From the NCBI RefSeq assembly GCF_000699445.3, contig NC_067197.1, positions 31,231,809-31,295,808 of the forward strand: a stretch of 64,000 nt of DNA. Reading direction: 5' to 3'. Below are positions 35,838 through 46,600 of the stretch, in pieces. The position numbers and the translations under genes are program-made. Source of the DNA: Schistosoma haematobium. Its lineage: Eukaryota > Platyhelminthes > Trematoda > Strigeidida > Schistosomatidae. The stretch's first letter is position 1, and every line of letters starts with the position of its first letter. The notes under the pieces were generated by a model. The model saw nothing but the letters and a program-made list of their open reading frames with translations. It searched no databases and had not been told where the DNA came from.

Positions 35838-36405
35838 TTACTTACGCCTGTTACTCCCAGTGCAGCTATACGCCAGTGACCAGAGTTCTCCAACCCACTC
35901 TGTTCTGGCCTTTCCTTTCTAGTTCTATCCAATTGTTGTTCATTCTTCTCATGTCTGTCACCATTTCTCGGCGTAATATGTTCTTTGGTCTTCCTCTCTT
36001 CCTTTGGCCTTGACAATTCCATGTGGGGGCTTACCTTGTGATGCAGTTGGGTGCTTTCCTCAATGTGTGTCCTATCCACTTTCAGCGCTACGCCTGGAGC
36101 CCGTCTAAGGCTACTTCCGATCCCAAGCCCGGATAAAGGAGCAGGATTGGGCATGGGGTTAGCGACCCCATCTCGTAGAAAACTAACTCACTAACCAGAA
36201 AAATTAATTCAAACCATTTAAACTCTGCCCTGGGAGTTAGAAGGTATTCATTTAGAAAAGTTATGACGCACCATAGTGAAAGTCGAGTTCCTTCGGAAGT
36301 TACGAGGTTGATGCCACTTCTGATAACCAGAGCAACCATTAATTTAGGTACATGAAATGCTCGTACAATGTAGGAGTCCAGGAGAGTTATCCGAATTGCC
36401 ACCAC
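35838..36405 (-). mobile_element. RTE copy 3, short, with inverted 5' part (twin-priming structure)
   Basis: 35838-36088 is the 3' end of the RTE family in minus orientation, starting with the same acttacttacgcc tail and running to the ctatccactttcagcgct stretch. From about 36090 to 36405 the sequence is the 5' end of the same family in plus orientation: 5' UTR with cccaagcccggataaaggag, then gtagaaaactaactc, ctgccctgggagt, and the start of the endonuclease up to the aatgctcgtacaatgta region. Everything between is absent. Both parts are diverged and frame-broken. Confidence 0.85.
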
Positions 36406-39400
36406 ACACATAAGTTATATATCATTTAATTCCTATTACTCTATATCTTATATCAATCCATGATGAAAATGAATTTCAAATTAAAAAGAAATTTCACTCT
36501 CCCTAAGAAGTTTATTCACTAGGATTTAGAACAATTTGTCATATAGATAAATTATCTTTATTTTTTATTCGTATAAAATATGATTCATCATTATGCTGTA
36601 TGAATTTATTGATTAAACAGAATGTGTTAAAACATGATTGTAATATAAATATTGTCAATCAATTTTGTATTTCATATTTTGCACTACAAATAATTGAAAT
36701 AAATTTAAACAACTAATTTGTTCATGTTTAAAATATTGAGTTGAATCAAAAGGTTTATTGACTAGAAATGCAAATCAATAAATAGTCGTTAAATGTTATA
36801 TATATGGAGAGAAAATAAATAATGACGTTAAATTTGCCTGTCTATATGAACTTATACTCAGGAGTGTATAACTAAAATGGATAAAATGAGACTTAGAATG
36901 TAAATGAAAATTTTAGTTCATCTTTATTATTTAAAAAAAATTCTGTAATATTGTTCAGTGATAAAGAAAGCAATATTTTGTGATATCTAGAACTTAGATT
37001 CTTAATATATCGCGTACAATTTGAGAACTCGAACGCCAGAAGCTTACAAGTCGAAAATCAGAAGACAGAAGACAAGTAATAGGAAGGCTATTCAAACAGT
37101 GTCAAATATGGTATAAAACTCTCAGGTATTTACAGTTTTTAGTAAAAGCGAAATCATCATTATAGTTATTCAATTCGTATACAGTGGTTTCTAGCATTTG
37201 TCCAATAGGAAAGCTACATGTCGAGATTGTGAAATGTTCTTCCAAAAGACGGTTGGATGAAATGTCTTCGGCTCTTTCTGAGCTTCTTGGAGCTTTCTTG
37301 AGTCCACCTGCGGGCCGTTCTCACATATTTACCGTTTTTTTTTCATTTCAAGAGAGCTAAAAACGACTTCAATATGATATAAACGGTTCTATTACATCAA
37401 AGCAATGTAAGCTATGACTGGTAAATAAGCGAAGACAGACATAAAGTGATACGTTAAATATAATTGATTAATTTTATATTTTAACTGTCTTCTTCCTTAT
37501 CGATATTCTTGTTAGTATATTCCGGGATATTAATATCTAGTTCTTGATTAAACAGTTTGGCAAATGATTGTATAATCTTCGCTATTTAGTCAAAACCACA
37601 AATAGTAAAATCCTTACAATTACTTCCTTTTGAAGAAGTTTTTGACTAAACACAGTGTGCATAAACTCTACTAAATTAAGTCAGTTACTACATTGATTGC
37701 TATCAAAAATGTAACATTTTGCTGGGAGTTACACTTTAACAATAATCAGATACTCATTACGAAATGATTACAAGGGTGAAAGTAATAACATTTTGCCCAT
37801 ATCACCAAAGGTACAGATTAATAATGATTTAACTATGATCCTATTGTAAACTAACCAATGAAAAATTGGATCATACTTTTCAGAAACCTATAAGCCAACA
37901 CTCATCAATGATAATGTTGACCCAATATATGAGCTATAGATTTTAAGTCAACAGAGTAACATTACTCAAATAAGCTAATAATTACTACGTCGATTATAAT
38001 GTTACGTTATAAGTAACCGAATTTCCGGAGAGTAAATATTTAACATTAACATCAAGTAGACAAAGAATTTATTTCCATCTTCGAGTTCTGTATTCTTAAC
38101 TAATACTCTTTTCCATGTGTATATACTCTTGATTACATACTGTCTGACAAAAAGTGAACACTTGGTGTTTAGATCATAAAGTATTCTTTAAACATACTAG
38201 AACCAAACAATCAAGCAAATGGAACACAATTAACTATAGTGAACCGCTTAAAAATAATATAAAACGCCAAAACAAAGGTCAAACAAAATGTCTATAACAA
38301 ACCTGATGAAATTGTCATTGACATTTTCTGGTCAGTTTATCACTATGAAGTTCAATACGCCTATTAAAATAATTTTAGTTCTTATTCCAATTTTTGTATA
38401 CATTAAAATCTATGTATGTATATGAAAATGCTATTCAGAACAAAATAATTGACTGCAGTGAAAGGATTAATCAAGATATTATGTAGATCATTGGTTAATT
38501 AGCTTATGCATCATTACTGAAATTAATCTAACTAATGCGTACTCATATTATACAGTATGAAAATGACCAATCTAATTCCTTTAATGTTGTTAAATAATTT
38601 TTTTTAGTTAGTCTTAAAAAGATATGCAAAGTACTGTCAACAATTAGCATATCACTTATCAAGGTTTTTCACAGAGATATATGTAAGTTGTTCGTCATTT
38701 GTGTTAGGAACTAAAATCAGCTTGTGAAACATTGAGAATTTGGGGAGTACTTTACAGATTTTTTGCATTCATTTGTAGCCTCTCAGCAATGTATGATCGT
38801 GATCTAACATCACAATCAAGCCAAGGAACTATCAATCTTGCCGACAATATGATACTTCTAAGCCACTGAATCAGAATATAATTGTTCAGATTTCCAACTT
38901 TGATTGATTCATGTTCTTTATCCAGCAAATTATATGACTCATTGTTTCATTCCAGTTTTGGTTAACTATACAGATCATAGTTTATCTAATCACGATTCTC
39001 TAGTGAGCATACAGTCAATAATTGTTAGGGTATTTTATGGAGAGATTTTGATAGTTACAATGTGGTTTTGACAGAAAACGAACAACAGTCAGATCAAAGT
39101 TCATCCGTTATGTTGTAAATTTTAGTTAGTGATTAGGATGTCTTGACATAATGATTGATTGAATTCACTTGGTATTGTTTACTTAAATATTCCCGTTGAT
39201 GCTTAGGACTGGAATATTGTTTCTATGAATTTCAGTTATGATATGTAGACGTTGACGATAGTACTTAAACTAATTAAACAATTAGAGCATATTAAAATGA
39301 ATATTAAACGAATGATTTCATTTCAAAAGGATTTTCGGACATTATATGATTAAAATTATAGAACAGAATTGTGGTTTAGTAGTTAAGACATTGAAATTGT

Positions 39401-39940
39401 TTTTTACTTATTGTTATGTTTAAAGATCACTTCTGCATCCTTAGTTTAAACTCGGATTACTAGAATTGCAGATCCAATTCAAAGTAAAAATTTAAAGTCA
39501 ATCAACTGTCAACAAACGTATTTACTAACATAAAACACGAAGACACTGGAAAATGCAACAAATTTGTTAATAGTGATGAAGTATGTATATGTCAATAGCA
39601 ATCAGAAACGATCAAACTAGAGTTAGATATAGGGCCACCAAACGTTCATATTATCATTGAACATCTTTATTCTTTTTTAAATGAATGTAACTTAGTTACT
39701 TTGGTCGGTTTCCAGAAACTGAATTATTTTGTAGCTTGAAATAACCCAGAAAAAGAAAGACAAAGTTTTCTTAATTATTTGACAGTCATTTATTTATTTT
39801 GTTTTAATGAATTTTTAAATTCATTTTTGTATTGGTTGTTTGAGTCTTCCCATAGATGGTTAGAACTGCAATTGATCAGTCTCTTGTTGGTATATGTGCA
39901 TACTGTATGTATTGCCTCGATATTGCTTTAATTCACAAGT
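36406..39940. other. AT-rich intergenic DNA
   Basis: No gene recognised. A short GC-richer patch at 37230-37330 (cttcggctctttctgagctt, then gtccacctgcgggccg) stands out and is probably repeat-derived, but has no partner in this window. Confidence 0.45.
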
Positions 39941-39972
39941 ATTATAAGCGAAGATGGATAGTGGCTGGTAGT

Positions 39973-40025
39973 GGAATCCAGAACGCGTGTTTCGCCCTAC
40001 TTGGGACTCGTCAACTAGATGTACC
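39973..40025 (-). ncRNA. SMalpha hammerhead ribozyme, copy A
   Basis: Minus strand: GGTACATCTAG, core TTGACGA, stem II GTCCC/GGGC-type with an AAGTA loop, GAAA, short stem III, then TCTGGATTCC. Relative to the hammerhead core CUGANGA the only core change I see is C3 to U, which is expected to abolish or severely reduce cleavage. Confidence 0.75.
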
Positions 40026-40238
40026 TGCATCTAAGAGTTGATGTTCTCTCTGAAACTCTAACCTAGTACTGTTCGCTTCAAACGCCATCGCGTTATCCAC
40101 TTAGCTGCCGAGTCCTGTTAGCTACTTCCTTGTGCAATGGGGTGAAGTTTAAACTCACTTGGTATTGTTTACACGATAGCGTTTGAAGCGAACGGTACTG
40201 GGTTAGAGTTTCAGAGAGAACATCAACTCTTAGGTCTA

Positions 40239-40292
40239 GGTACATCCATTTGACAAGTCCCAAATAGGACGAAACACGCGTCCTGGATTCCA
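40239..40292 (+). ncRNA. SMalpha hammerhead ribozyme, copy B
   Basis: Plus strand: GGTACATCCA, core TTGACAA, stem II GTCC/GGAC around CAAATA, GAAA, short stem III, cleavage-side TCCTGGATTCC. C3 is U and G8 is A, so it should be inactive. Stem I (ATCCA with TGGAT) and stem II pair well. Confidence 0.75.
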
Positions 40293-40325
40293 CTGCTAGC
40301 CACTATCCATCTTTGCTTATAATGA

Positions 40326-41317
40326 TTGATTATTTATTTTAACCTCTCATTTAATAAGAAGATTTGAAAGTATACCTCACACATTATAGTATTTATTAGC
40401 AATAATATGTATCCAGGACCAAAGAGAATAATATGATCTCTGAGAAGTAGGTCTGTCATAATATCAGTACAACAATTAGATAATAATCCTGAACCATGCA
40501 AGGGACTAAATAATTTCTACAAACCATTCAATGCCGAAATAAGAATATTCTTATTTTATTTTGGTCAATTTAAATTCCATTGTTTACCAGTTTAGCCAAC
40601 TAGCTTTAAATTTAAGTAATAATAAAACCACATGACATTATTTAGAGTCGAGTAGCTAACTAAGTGATTAATGAATGAAATTAACTTGTTTTAAACCAAA
40701 TAGATTTTTGCCAGTGACGTCACATATGTCGGTTATATTTTGTTATCATAAAAAAAGTTTCTAAGAATTTTTCTCAAATTGGTCAGTACATTCTCATCTC
40801 ACATCAAATTTTCTTTCAGAAACGAATAAGATGTGTTGTTATTTCCAGTTGGTTTAGTTATAATAAACCTAGGTAGAACTGTATATCAAGCCACCTATCG
40901 TAAACCAACTGAATTCCAGTCGATATATTGATTTCATTTTAACACATTCATTTAGGGTAAAAATCCCTCTGGTTTCAAGTCCGTTCAGAAAAGCCACCAA
41001 GAATACATCAAAATTAGATCAACAAATGGAATGCAAGCGTATAATCATCATTGTACTCGAATTCCTATGAATATTATTTTGAAGTACTTAGATGGAATCA
41101 TTTATCAACAAACAATGACTCGAATGAAATATCATGAGTTGGTACCGTAGTTTGACCTTACCATGTCGTACAACACAAAAGCTCCAAAGAGTCTCAAGAC
41201 TGCATAGAATAAAACAATACTGCACAGTAACTAACGCCCTCCGAGATGCTTTAGTTCAAATAAAGGATAATATTCCATCCATTTCAACAAATATTTTTTT
41301 CGACAGTTGAGATCATG
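40326..41317. other. AT-rich intergenic DNA
   Basis: Nothing recognised beyond simple AT-rich sequence. Confidence 0.45.
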
Positions 41318-41490
41318 AGTCAATTGAAGCTAGACCACCATGGAAAACCTGAAAGCACTGGACGGCCGTTCCGTCCTATTGTGGGACTCCTCAGCAGTGC
41401 ACATCCACGATCCCGCCCCCCGCGAGATTCGAACCCAGGACATATCAGTCTCACGCGCGAGCGCTTAACCATTAAACCACTGAGCCTGCA
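41318..41490 (-). mobile_element. tRNA-like SINE with hammerhead-like segment
   Basis: On the minus strand it starts GGCTCAGTGGTTTAATGGTT (A-box-like) and has GGTTCGAATCTCG (B box), then GGGATCGTGGATG, the hammerhead fold at 41355-41400 and a shared tail that reaches the ctcatgatctcaac block. A pol III transcript would therefore carry the ribozyme downstream of the tRNA-like head. This is the best preserved of three copies in the window (others 13640-13770 and 30215-30475). Confidence 0.75.
41355..41400 (-). ncRNA. Hammerhead ribozyme fold in SINE, one core change
   Basis: Minus strand: stem I GCACTG/CAGTGC perfectly paired, core CTGAGGA (matches CUGANGA), stem II GTCC/GGAC with a CACAATA loop, then GGAA where GAAA is expected (A13 to G), short self-complementary ACGGCCGT stem III, and a C17-type TC directly before the closing stem. 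Every part is in hammerhead order with the minimal stem III known for retroelement hammerheads. Confidence 0.7.
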
Positions 41491-41904
41491 TCCATCTGTG
41501 TTAATGTCTAACTTCAACCAATCCACGAAATTGAGTGACACATCCACCACTGTCTTCAGTGAGCTAATGTCTCACAACAGACCTGGTTGAACTCCATTGG
41601 TCACGGCTTTTCACTAGAACTCCAAGAGTGTCTCTTGAGGTCAGCCACTAGTGAGATATCATAATAATACAATACAATTTCATACTGCGTGCTTCGAATT
41701 CTAGTCCCAGATTGTGTCTCGCCGAAGTTCTAGGCTTATAAGTGTAGTGAAGGAGAACACAGGTGAGGACAACCGGATTATGTTCAGCACAACATTACAG
41801 AGATACTTGGTAAAATAGAAAGACTATACTATAATAAATAAGAACTTTCGTCTAAATTTGAACGAATAGTTTCACAATATTTGGGGGCCGAGTTAATTTG
41901 AGAC

Positions 41905-42110
41905 ATTAAAAAGAAGAATATATTTGTAAAATCTCAGTGAATGAATTTGAAGTAAATCCAACATTTCGGCTGGTAATCTGGTCCAAGCTTTTTCAAGGAA
42001 AATATAATCAAACAACAAAATTATCGAACAATATTCGATTGCCAGGCGAAACGTTGGATTTACTTCAAATTCATTCGCTGAGATTTTACAAATATATTCT
42101 TCTTTTTAAT
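41905..42110. repeat. Foldback (inverted-repeat) element
   Basis: Arms 41905-41980 and 42037-42110 are near-perfect reverse complements (attaaaaagaagaatatatt...aatccaac), enclosing about 56 bp. One arm with part of the loop recurs at 22925-23035, so the unit is dispersed. No coding capacity. Confidence 0.8.
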
Positions 42111-42274
42111 ATACTATAATACCTAACTTGCAAAATGTTCAATAATTATCTCGGACTTCATTGTTCTTGCATTTCTATACTAATTGCTTTCTATTCCCGT
42201 TTTTCATTTCTTGATCTTCCCAATCTTCTGCTGCCAGGCATTACATTCCTGACTCACGTTATATACTACTTATG

Positions 42275-43126
42275 TTAATATAAGTAGCACGCACCACACT
42301 CGTCCCCCCCTTTAATACGGACTCTTCGTAGTCTTTCTGATCGCCGTAAAGCTGTCTTCTTTGGTGCTGTTCGTGGGTCACACTCATAGTGATCTTGAAA
42401 CCATCTCTGAAGTTGACTGGCATTTACGCGCTTCTGCTTGTCTTCTCTCCGGATCGTGTAAACCGAGCCGCGTCTCTCCGTGATAACGTACAGCCCTTCC
42501 CACTTTGGGATCAGCTTTCCCGACCCTGATCTCCCTGCTGTGTTACTTTTCCGTTCTCTACACTTTACTAGGTCCCCCACTGCGAAAGGATTCCACGTTC
42601 TTCTGTGTTGTTGCGCCTTCTTTATGTCTGATATTTGTTTCTTTTCCACGTTTCTTACTGCCTCCCTTCTCTCTTTTATTAACCTTGTTGTCGTCCACTT
42701 TTGTTGTTGTGGCCAGGTCTTATTATGCATTGGAAGTCGTGGCTGTCTGCCATACATGAGCAAGAAAGGTGAATTCTTGGTTGTTCTTTGTATGGAGGAA
42801 CGATGCGCCAGCAAAATCAATGGTAACTCTTTCTCCCAATTTCCTTCTTTAGATGATAACCATTCCTTTAAAGTCCAGTTGTTTCTCTCTGTAAGCCCGT
42901 TTGTTTGTGGATAATACGGTGTAGTTCGTATCTTCTTGATGCCAAACTGCTTTAGACGGGCTTTAAACTCGTCACTTTCAAAACAAGGACCCTGGTCAGT
43001 TAATATCATCTTCGGTATTCCGTGACACGCTACAATATGCCTGATTACCACTTCGGTCACTGTTTTTGCCCGTTGGTTTGCAATGAGTACGGCATCTGCC
43101 CAACGTGTATCATGTTCCGTCATCAC
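42275..43126 (-). pseudogene. Gypsy integrase core and C-terminal region
   Basis: 283 residues: integrase core with ILTDQGPCFES (second catalytic Asp) and PYYPQTNGLTERNNWTLKEW (catalytic Glu), LLMYGRQPRLP, then a C-terminal GDLVKCRERK / GKLIPKWEGLYVI segment typical of gypsy integrases. The first catalytic Asp lies in the interrupted stretch upstream (about 43180-43190). It ends at the polypurine tract and 3' LTR. Confidence 0.88.
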
Positions 43127-43255
43127 TCACAGGTACTGGTTACCGCTCGCCGTCTGTGGAAACGGTCCCATCACATCCATCAACCATAGATCACCGACTG
43201 CGGTTAGTGGGATTAACTGTAATGGAGGTTGTGCGTATCGATTGCTTTTCATTAT

Positions 43256-43765
43256 TTAACACTGCTGGCAAGTTACCACGCATTGAGCCACATCGTCTTT
43301 CATGCCTGGCCAGTACGCACTTTGTCGTAGTAAATCCGTCGTTCTTGCGATGCCTGTATATGCTACCTGGTGACACTCGTGTGTCATCTTACGCCGCCAG
43401 TCTTTCGGGATCACAGCCACCAAATTCTCGTCATCGTTCTGCCAGGTCAGGACTCCATATGCGTTCGCTCCCAGTCGTTCCTTTTGCCGAAGCAGCATTA
43501 CTACCTCCTTGTCTATTGTTCGTTTGTCGACGTCTGCGCCCTCTCTTATTAATCTGATTACCTCTCGAAGGTTAGGGTCAGCTTTCTGCTGCCGGACGAG
43601 TTCTAATGGGTCCCCCTCTAAACTATTCACTGCGTATGCGGTGACAAGTGATCCGCCATTACGTTTTCCTTTCCTGGAACATGGCCGATACTGAAGTTGT
43701 ACTCTTGCAGACGTATCATCTATCGCGCCAAATTCCTTCGGGGGTCTCTTGCTGTTTTCAACCAC
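43256..43765 (-). pseudogene. Gypsy integrase zinc-binding (H2C2) domain
   Basis: 169 residues. The C-terminal part has the integrase HHCC pattern: MTHECHQVAYTGIARTTDLL, AYWPGMKDDV, CVVTCQQC at the end. The N-terminal part is the linker following RNase H. It stops right after the second Cys pair; the integrase core follows in a separate frame from 43126. Confidence 0.88.
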
Positions 43766-43977
43766 TGCAGGGGTCTATGGTCAGTCTCAATGTAGAATCG
43801 TCTACCTAAAAGGTACGGTCTCCATTTGTCTACTTCCCACACGATTGCTAAACACTCCTTTTCGATCGCTGAGTACTTCTGTTCCGCGGGTGTGAGAACG
43901 CGACTCGCGTATCCCACCACTCTATCAGACTGACTCAAGACAGCACCTATACCATGATCACTTGCGTCTGTGGCCAC
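43720..43977 (-). pseudogene. Gypsy RNase H domain
   Basis: 85 residues with the RT-linked RNase H motifs: [28 protein letters not shown] and [11 protein letters not shown]. This enzyme removes the RNA template during reverse transcription. The coding reading continues into the next frame by a shift near 43720-43765. The N-terminal RT is missing. Confidence 0.88.
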
Positions 43978-44770
43978 TGTAAACGGGCAGTTCTTCCTTT
44001 CTAGATCTTCCCAATCTTCTGCTGCCAGGCATTACATTCCTGACTCGCGTTATATACTACCTATGTCAATATAAGTAGCATGCACCACATTAGGATTATT
44101 ACCATTTCGTCAAATTAGTTCAAATTCACATATTGTTTGTTCGAGAATCGGTGAGGATTGTATTTCAGAGAAACGGAATTATATATCAAGAGAATATTCA
44201 GAAATAGTCATCCGTAAATTGTTAGATAATAACACAAAGACGACAGTTATCAGAAAATACGAATTCACATTTTGTTCAATCCAATGGTAGGGTTGTGAAT
44301 GGGTGCCACGAAAACCCCATACTAGGGCAAAATCCGTCAGCAACTACGTGAAACTTCGTAGGTACGTACATCAGTTCGAGTTGCCACATCACATTAGCAC
44401 AGAGATGTAGTTATCGATTCAAATCCCGTAGTGGTAGAGGTAGTAAGAGTATAAGTAGGTAATCGGAAAGATTAGGGTTAGATGATATTTGAAGAGTATA
44501 ATACAGCGAAATAAATTTAGAAAGAGAAAAAAGAGACAAGGAGGATTCAGGAGATTAGAATTTGAGAGAACACAAGGAGTGTATGCACCTGCGCCATTGC
44601 AAACGATTCTGAGCCATGTCATTCAGGGTCTCTAACCATCGATTGCTATCATCTCGCGGTCCCCAACCAGGTAGTCTACACCTACCAACATGACTCAGTT
44701 CACTTGTCAGTGACTTCATGGACTTGTGCCATGTTTTGGTCTGTCCGCCCCTAGCTTTCTTCCAACCTAC

Positions 44771-45112
44771 TCATATACCATTGAACATCGCACGTCGAGG
44801 CAGTCGGTGGTTGGGCATACGTAACACGTGTCCAAGCCATCTCAACTGATGAAGTTTCACTACTTCATCGATTGATTTGCCATCCTTACCTAGTACTCGT
44901 CTCCTAATAACTGAGTTACTTACTCGGTGGTCCCAGGATACACGAGTAATATTTCGAAGACACCTATGATTGAATACTAGTAACCTACGGATATCCTCTA
45001 CTCTTACCGGCCATGTTTTACTGCCATAAAGTAGGACGGAACGAACTGCTGCGCAGTAAACACGTCCTTTGGTTGATAGATGGATATCCCACCTACGCCA
45101 TAAATGACGCAA
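44771..45112 (-). pseudogene. Non-LTR RT C-terminal region
   Basis: 113 residues from after the RT core: RHLWRRWDIHLSTKGRVY, LLYGSKTWP, LRWLGHVLRMPNHRLPRRAM. The same block order follows RT in CR1/jockey-like elements. There is no FADD motif upstream, as the core was deleted. Confidence 0.8.
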
Positions 45113-45530
45113 GTTGGGCCTGCTGCTCTCCCTCCCTTCAGATTCCCTATAGCTTTTTCAACTTCGTAAGGAGACGGAGGACTTACATTAATTTGCCATT
45201 CAGGTTGACTGGAGATTGTGGGAAACCGAAGTGTGACTGAAGGCCAGTTGAACTGATCCCTAAAGTGTTCTGCCCATCAATCCAACCTCCCGGATTGAAA
45301 TTGTATAATATGTCCATCTTTTCTGAGAGTGTTTCGCTAACAGTCGGGTTCCTAATACCGGTTTCCTTGACAAGTCTGAACAGTTGTCTGCTGTTACCAA
45401 TTGTCGCTGCCTTTTCCATCTCTCTTGCCTTCGCTACCCACCACTGTCCACGACTATTGCGTAGGCTTCTTATCAGCTTGCGCTTAAGCTGACTCTGCTC
45501 TTCGTCATGTTCAGAGCCAGATGGGATGAG

Positions 45531-45878
45531 TTATCGAGCATCTATCAGTGCGGTAGATGCTGCTGAGATCCAGTATTTCTCCCTGACCTTATTGTTCACC
45601 TTACTAACAGATATCATTGCTGTTTTCATAGCTTTTCGGATACCATTCCAGGCTGCCTCGGGGCGGGAATCACATACAGAGCTGCCTAACTGTTTCTCTA
45701 GTTGTCCCTCAAATTTACTCTTAGCTTGACTATCATTAAGTAGGACACCAAGGGGTTTCCTTGCATCATCTTTCCTACGTCCAGTAAGATGTAGACAAGT
45801 ACGCGCTCGCACTAGAGCATGATCTGAGTCTACGCATGTGTTAGCAAAAAACAGGCGATTATCTGAGCATAACTGCAA
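45531..45878 (-). pseudogene. Non-LTR endonuclease end and linker
   Basis: 115 residues, starting with SDNRLFFANTCVDSDHALVRA, which carries the SDH block that closes the endonuclease domain, then a linker to the RT. Out of frame with the preceding piece. Confidence 0.72.
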
Positions 45879-45902
45879 CAGACGGTCGCTATTATCTGTT
45901 CT

Positions 45903-46247
45903 TTATGCCACGACACCATAAGATCCACCCAGATGTCTTTCCTTCTCTCTTAGTTTACCTACTTGAGCATTAAAGTCACCAACCACTATTACTACATCAG
46001 AGCGTCTAGCTTTTCGGAGAAGGCCGGAAAGCTTTCTGTAAAACTCATCTTTTACATCGTCTGAGCTGCAGTCAGTAGGAGAGTAGGCAGAGACGACGAA
46101 GAGGTAACGACGAGTGTCCCTATATTTCCGAGCCCTTACTGTTCCGTTTAGTCGGACAGCGCACAAACGACTGTCTACTGGGATCCGGTCTAAGAGAGCT
46201 AGTTCTGCCGGAGACGGAAATCCGTGAGGTAAGGTGAGGTGTGACAT
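45903..46247 (-). pseudogene. Non-LTR endonuclease fragment
   Basis: 114 residues of an apurinic-type endonuclease: LLDRIPVDSRLCAVRLNG, YLFVVSAYSPTDCS and VIVVGDFNAQVG. The N-terminal endonuclease blocks are in other frames upstream (about 46250-46420). Confidence 0.8.
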
Positions 46248-46600
46248 TTTTCGGGTCGACCTTTTCTAGCCCCTTCCTTCCTTGTGAGAAGGCAGCATCG
46301 CCGCAGATGCTGGTTGTCCGAGGGGAACACCTTACTGCTGCCATACCCCTCTACAATCGGCAGTACGACTTCACCCTCAGACCTTGAGTTGCTGCTTTTA
46401 GACTTACCGTTCTCCAATCGACCTGCCTGGTATAGTAGAACCTACAGGAACATAAGTTCCAGCCAACATAGCTCGGTTGGGTCATCACGATAGGCAAGCC
46501 CGACCACCATGTCAAGGTAGCAGCTACGGTCAGGACTAGGGCAAAACAGCTTCCTACTTTACAATGGTTATTTAGCTTAAGTGAGCCTGTGATGTGAACT

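Larger units (their letters stand above)
39941..40325. repeat. Inverted pair of SMalpha-type repeats
   Basis: Two copies of the same ~155-bp unit lie head to head: 39941-40095 on the minus strand and 40172-40325 on the plus strand, separated by about 76 bp. Shared sequence runs from gcgtttgaagcgaac through gagtttcagagagaacatcaactct to the hammerhead segment and gatggatagtggct. The unit matches the schistosome SMalpha retroposon, known to carry a hammerhead ribozyme. The arrangement can form a long cruciform or hairpin RNA. Confidence 0.85.
42212..44089 (-). mobile_element. Ty3/gypsy element with RNase H and integrase, short LTRs, internal deletion
   Basis: Direct repeats of about 87 bp lie at 42212-42298 and 44002-44089; on the minus strand both begin TGTGGTGC. 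A polypurine tract (aaagggggggacgag) directly precedes the 3' repeat, as expected for an LTR. Between them only the 3' half of pol remains: RNase H, integrase and C-terminal tail. The 5' repeat is joined straight to the RNase H region, so gag, protease and RT were lost. Confidence 0.82.
44333..46600 (-). mobile_element. CR1/jockey-type (Perere-3-like) non-LTR element, decayed, RT core deleted
   Basis: Minus-strand element with 5' leader, endonuclease, a remnant of the pre-RT region and the post-RT C-terminus. The RT catalytic core is missing: the reading passes from a pre-RT block directly to the post-RT block at about 45115. The 3' UTR (44333-44770) matches the plus-strand copy at 24580-25045. 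Several frameshifts break the coding part. Confidence 0.8.

Noticed and set aside
41315..41590. 91- and 76-codon frames on both strands
   Set aside because: They lie across the tRNA-like SINE and its hammerhead segment; no protein family.
42480..42914. 144-codon and neighbouring plus-strand frames at 42480-43700
   Set aside because: Antisense shadows of the gypsy integrase and RNase H.
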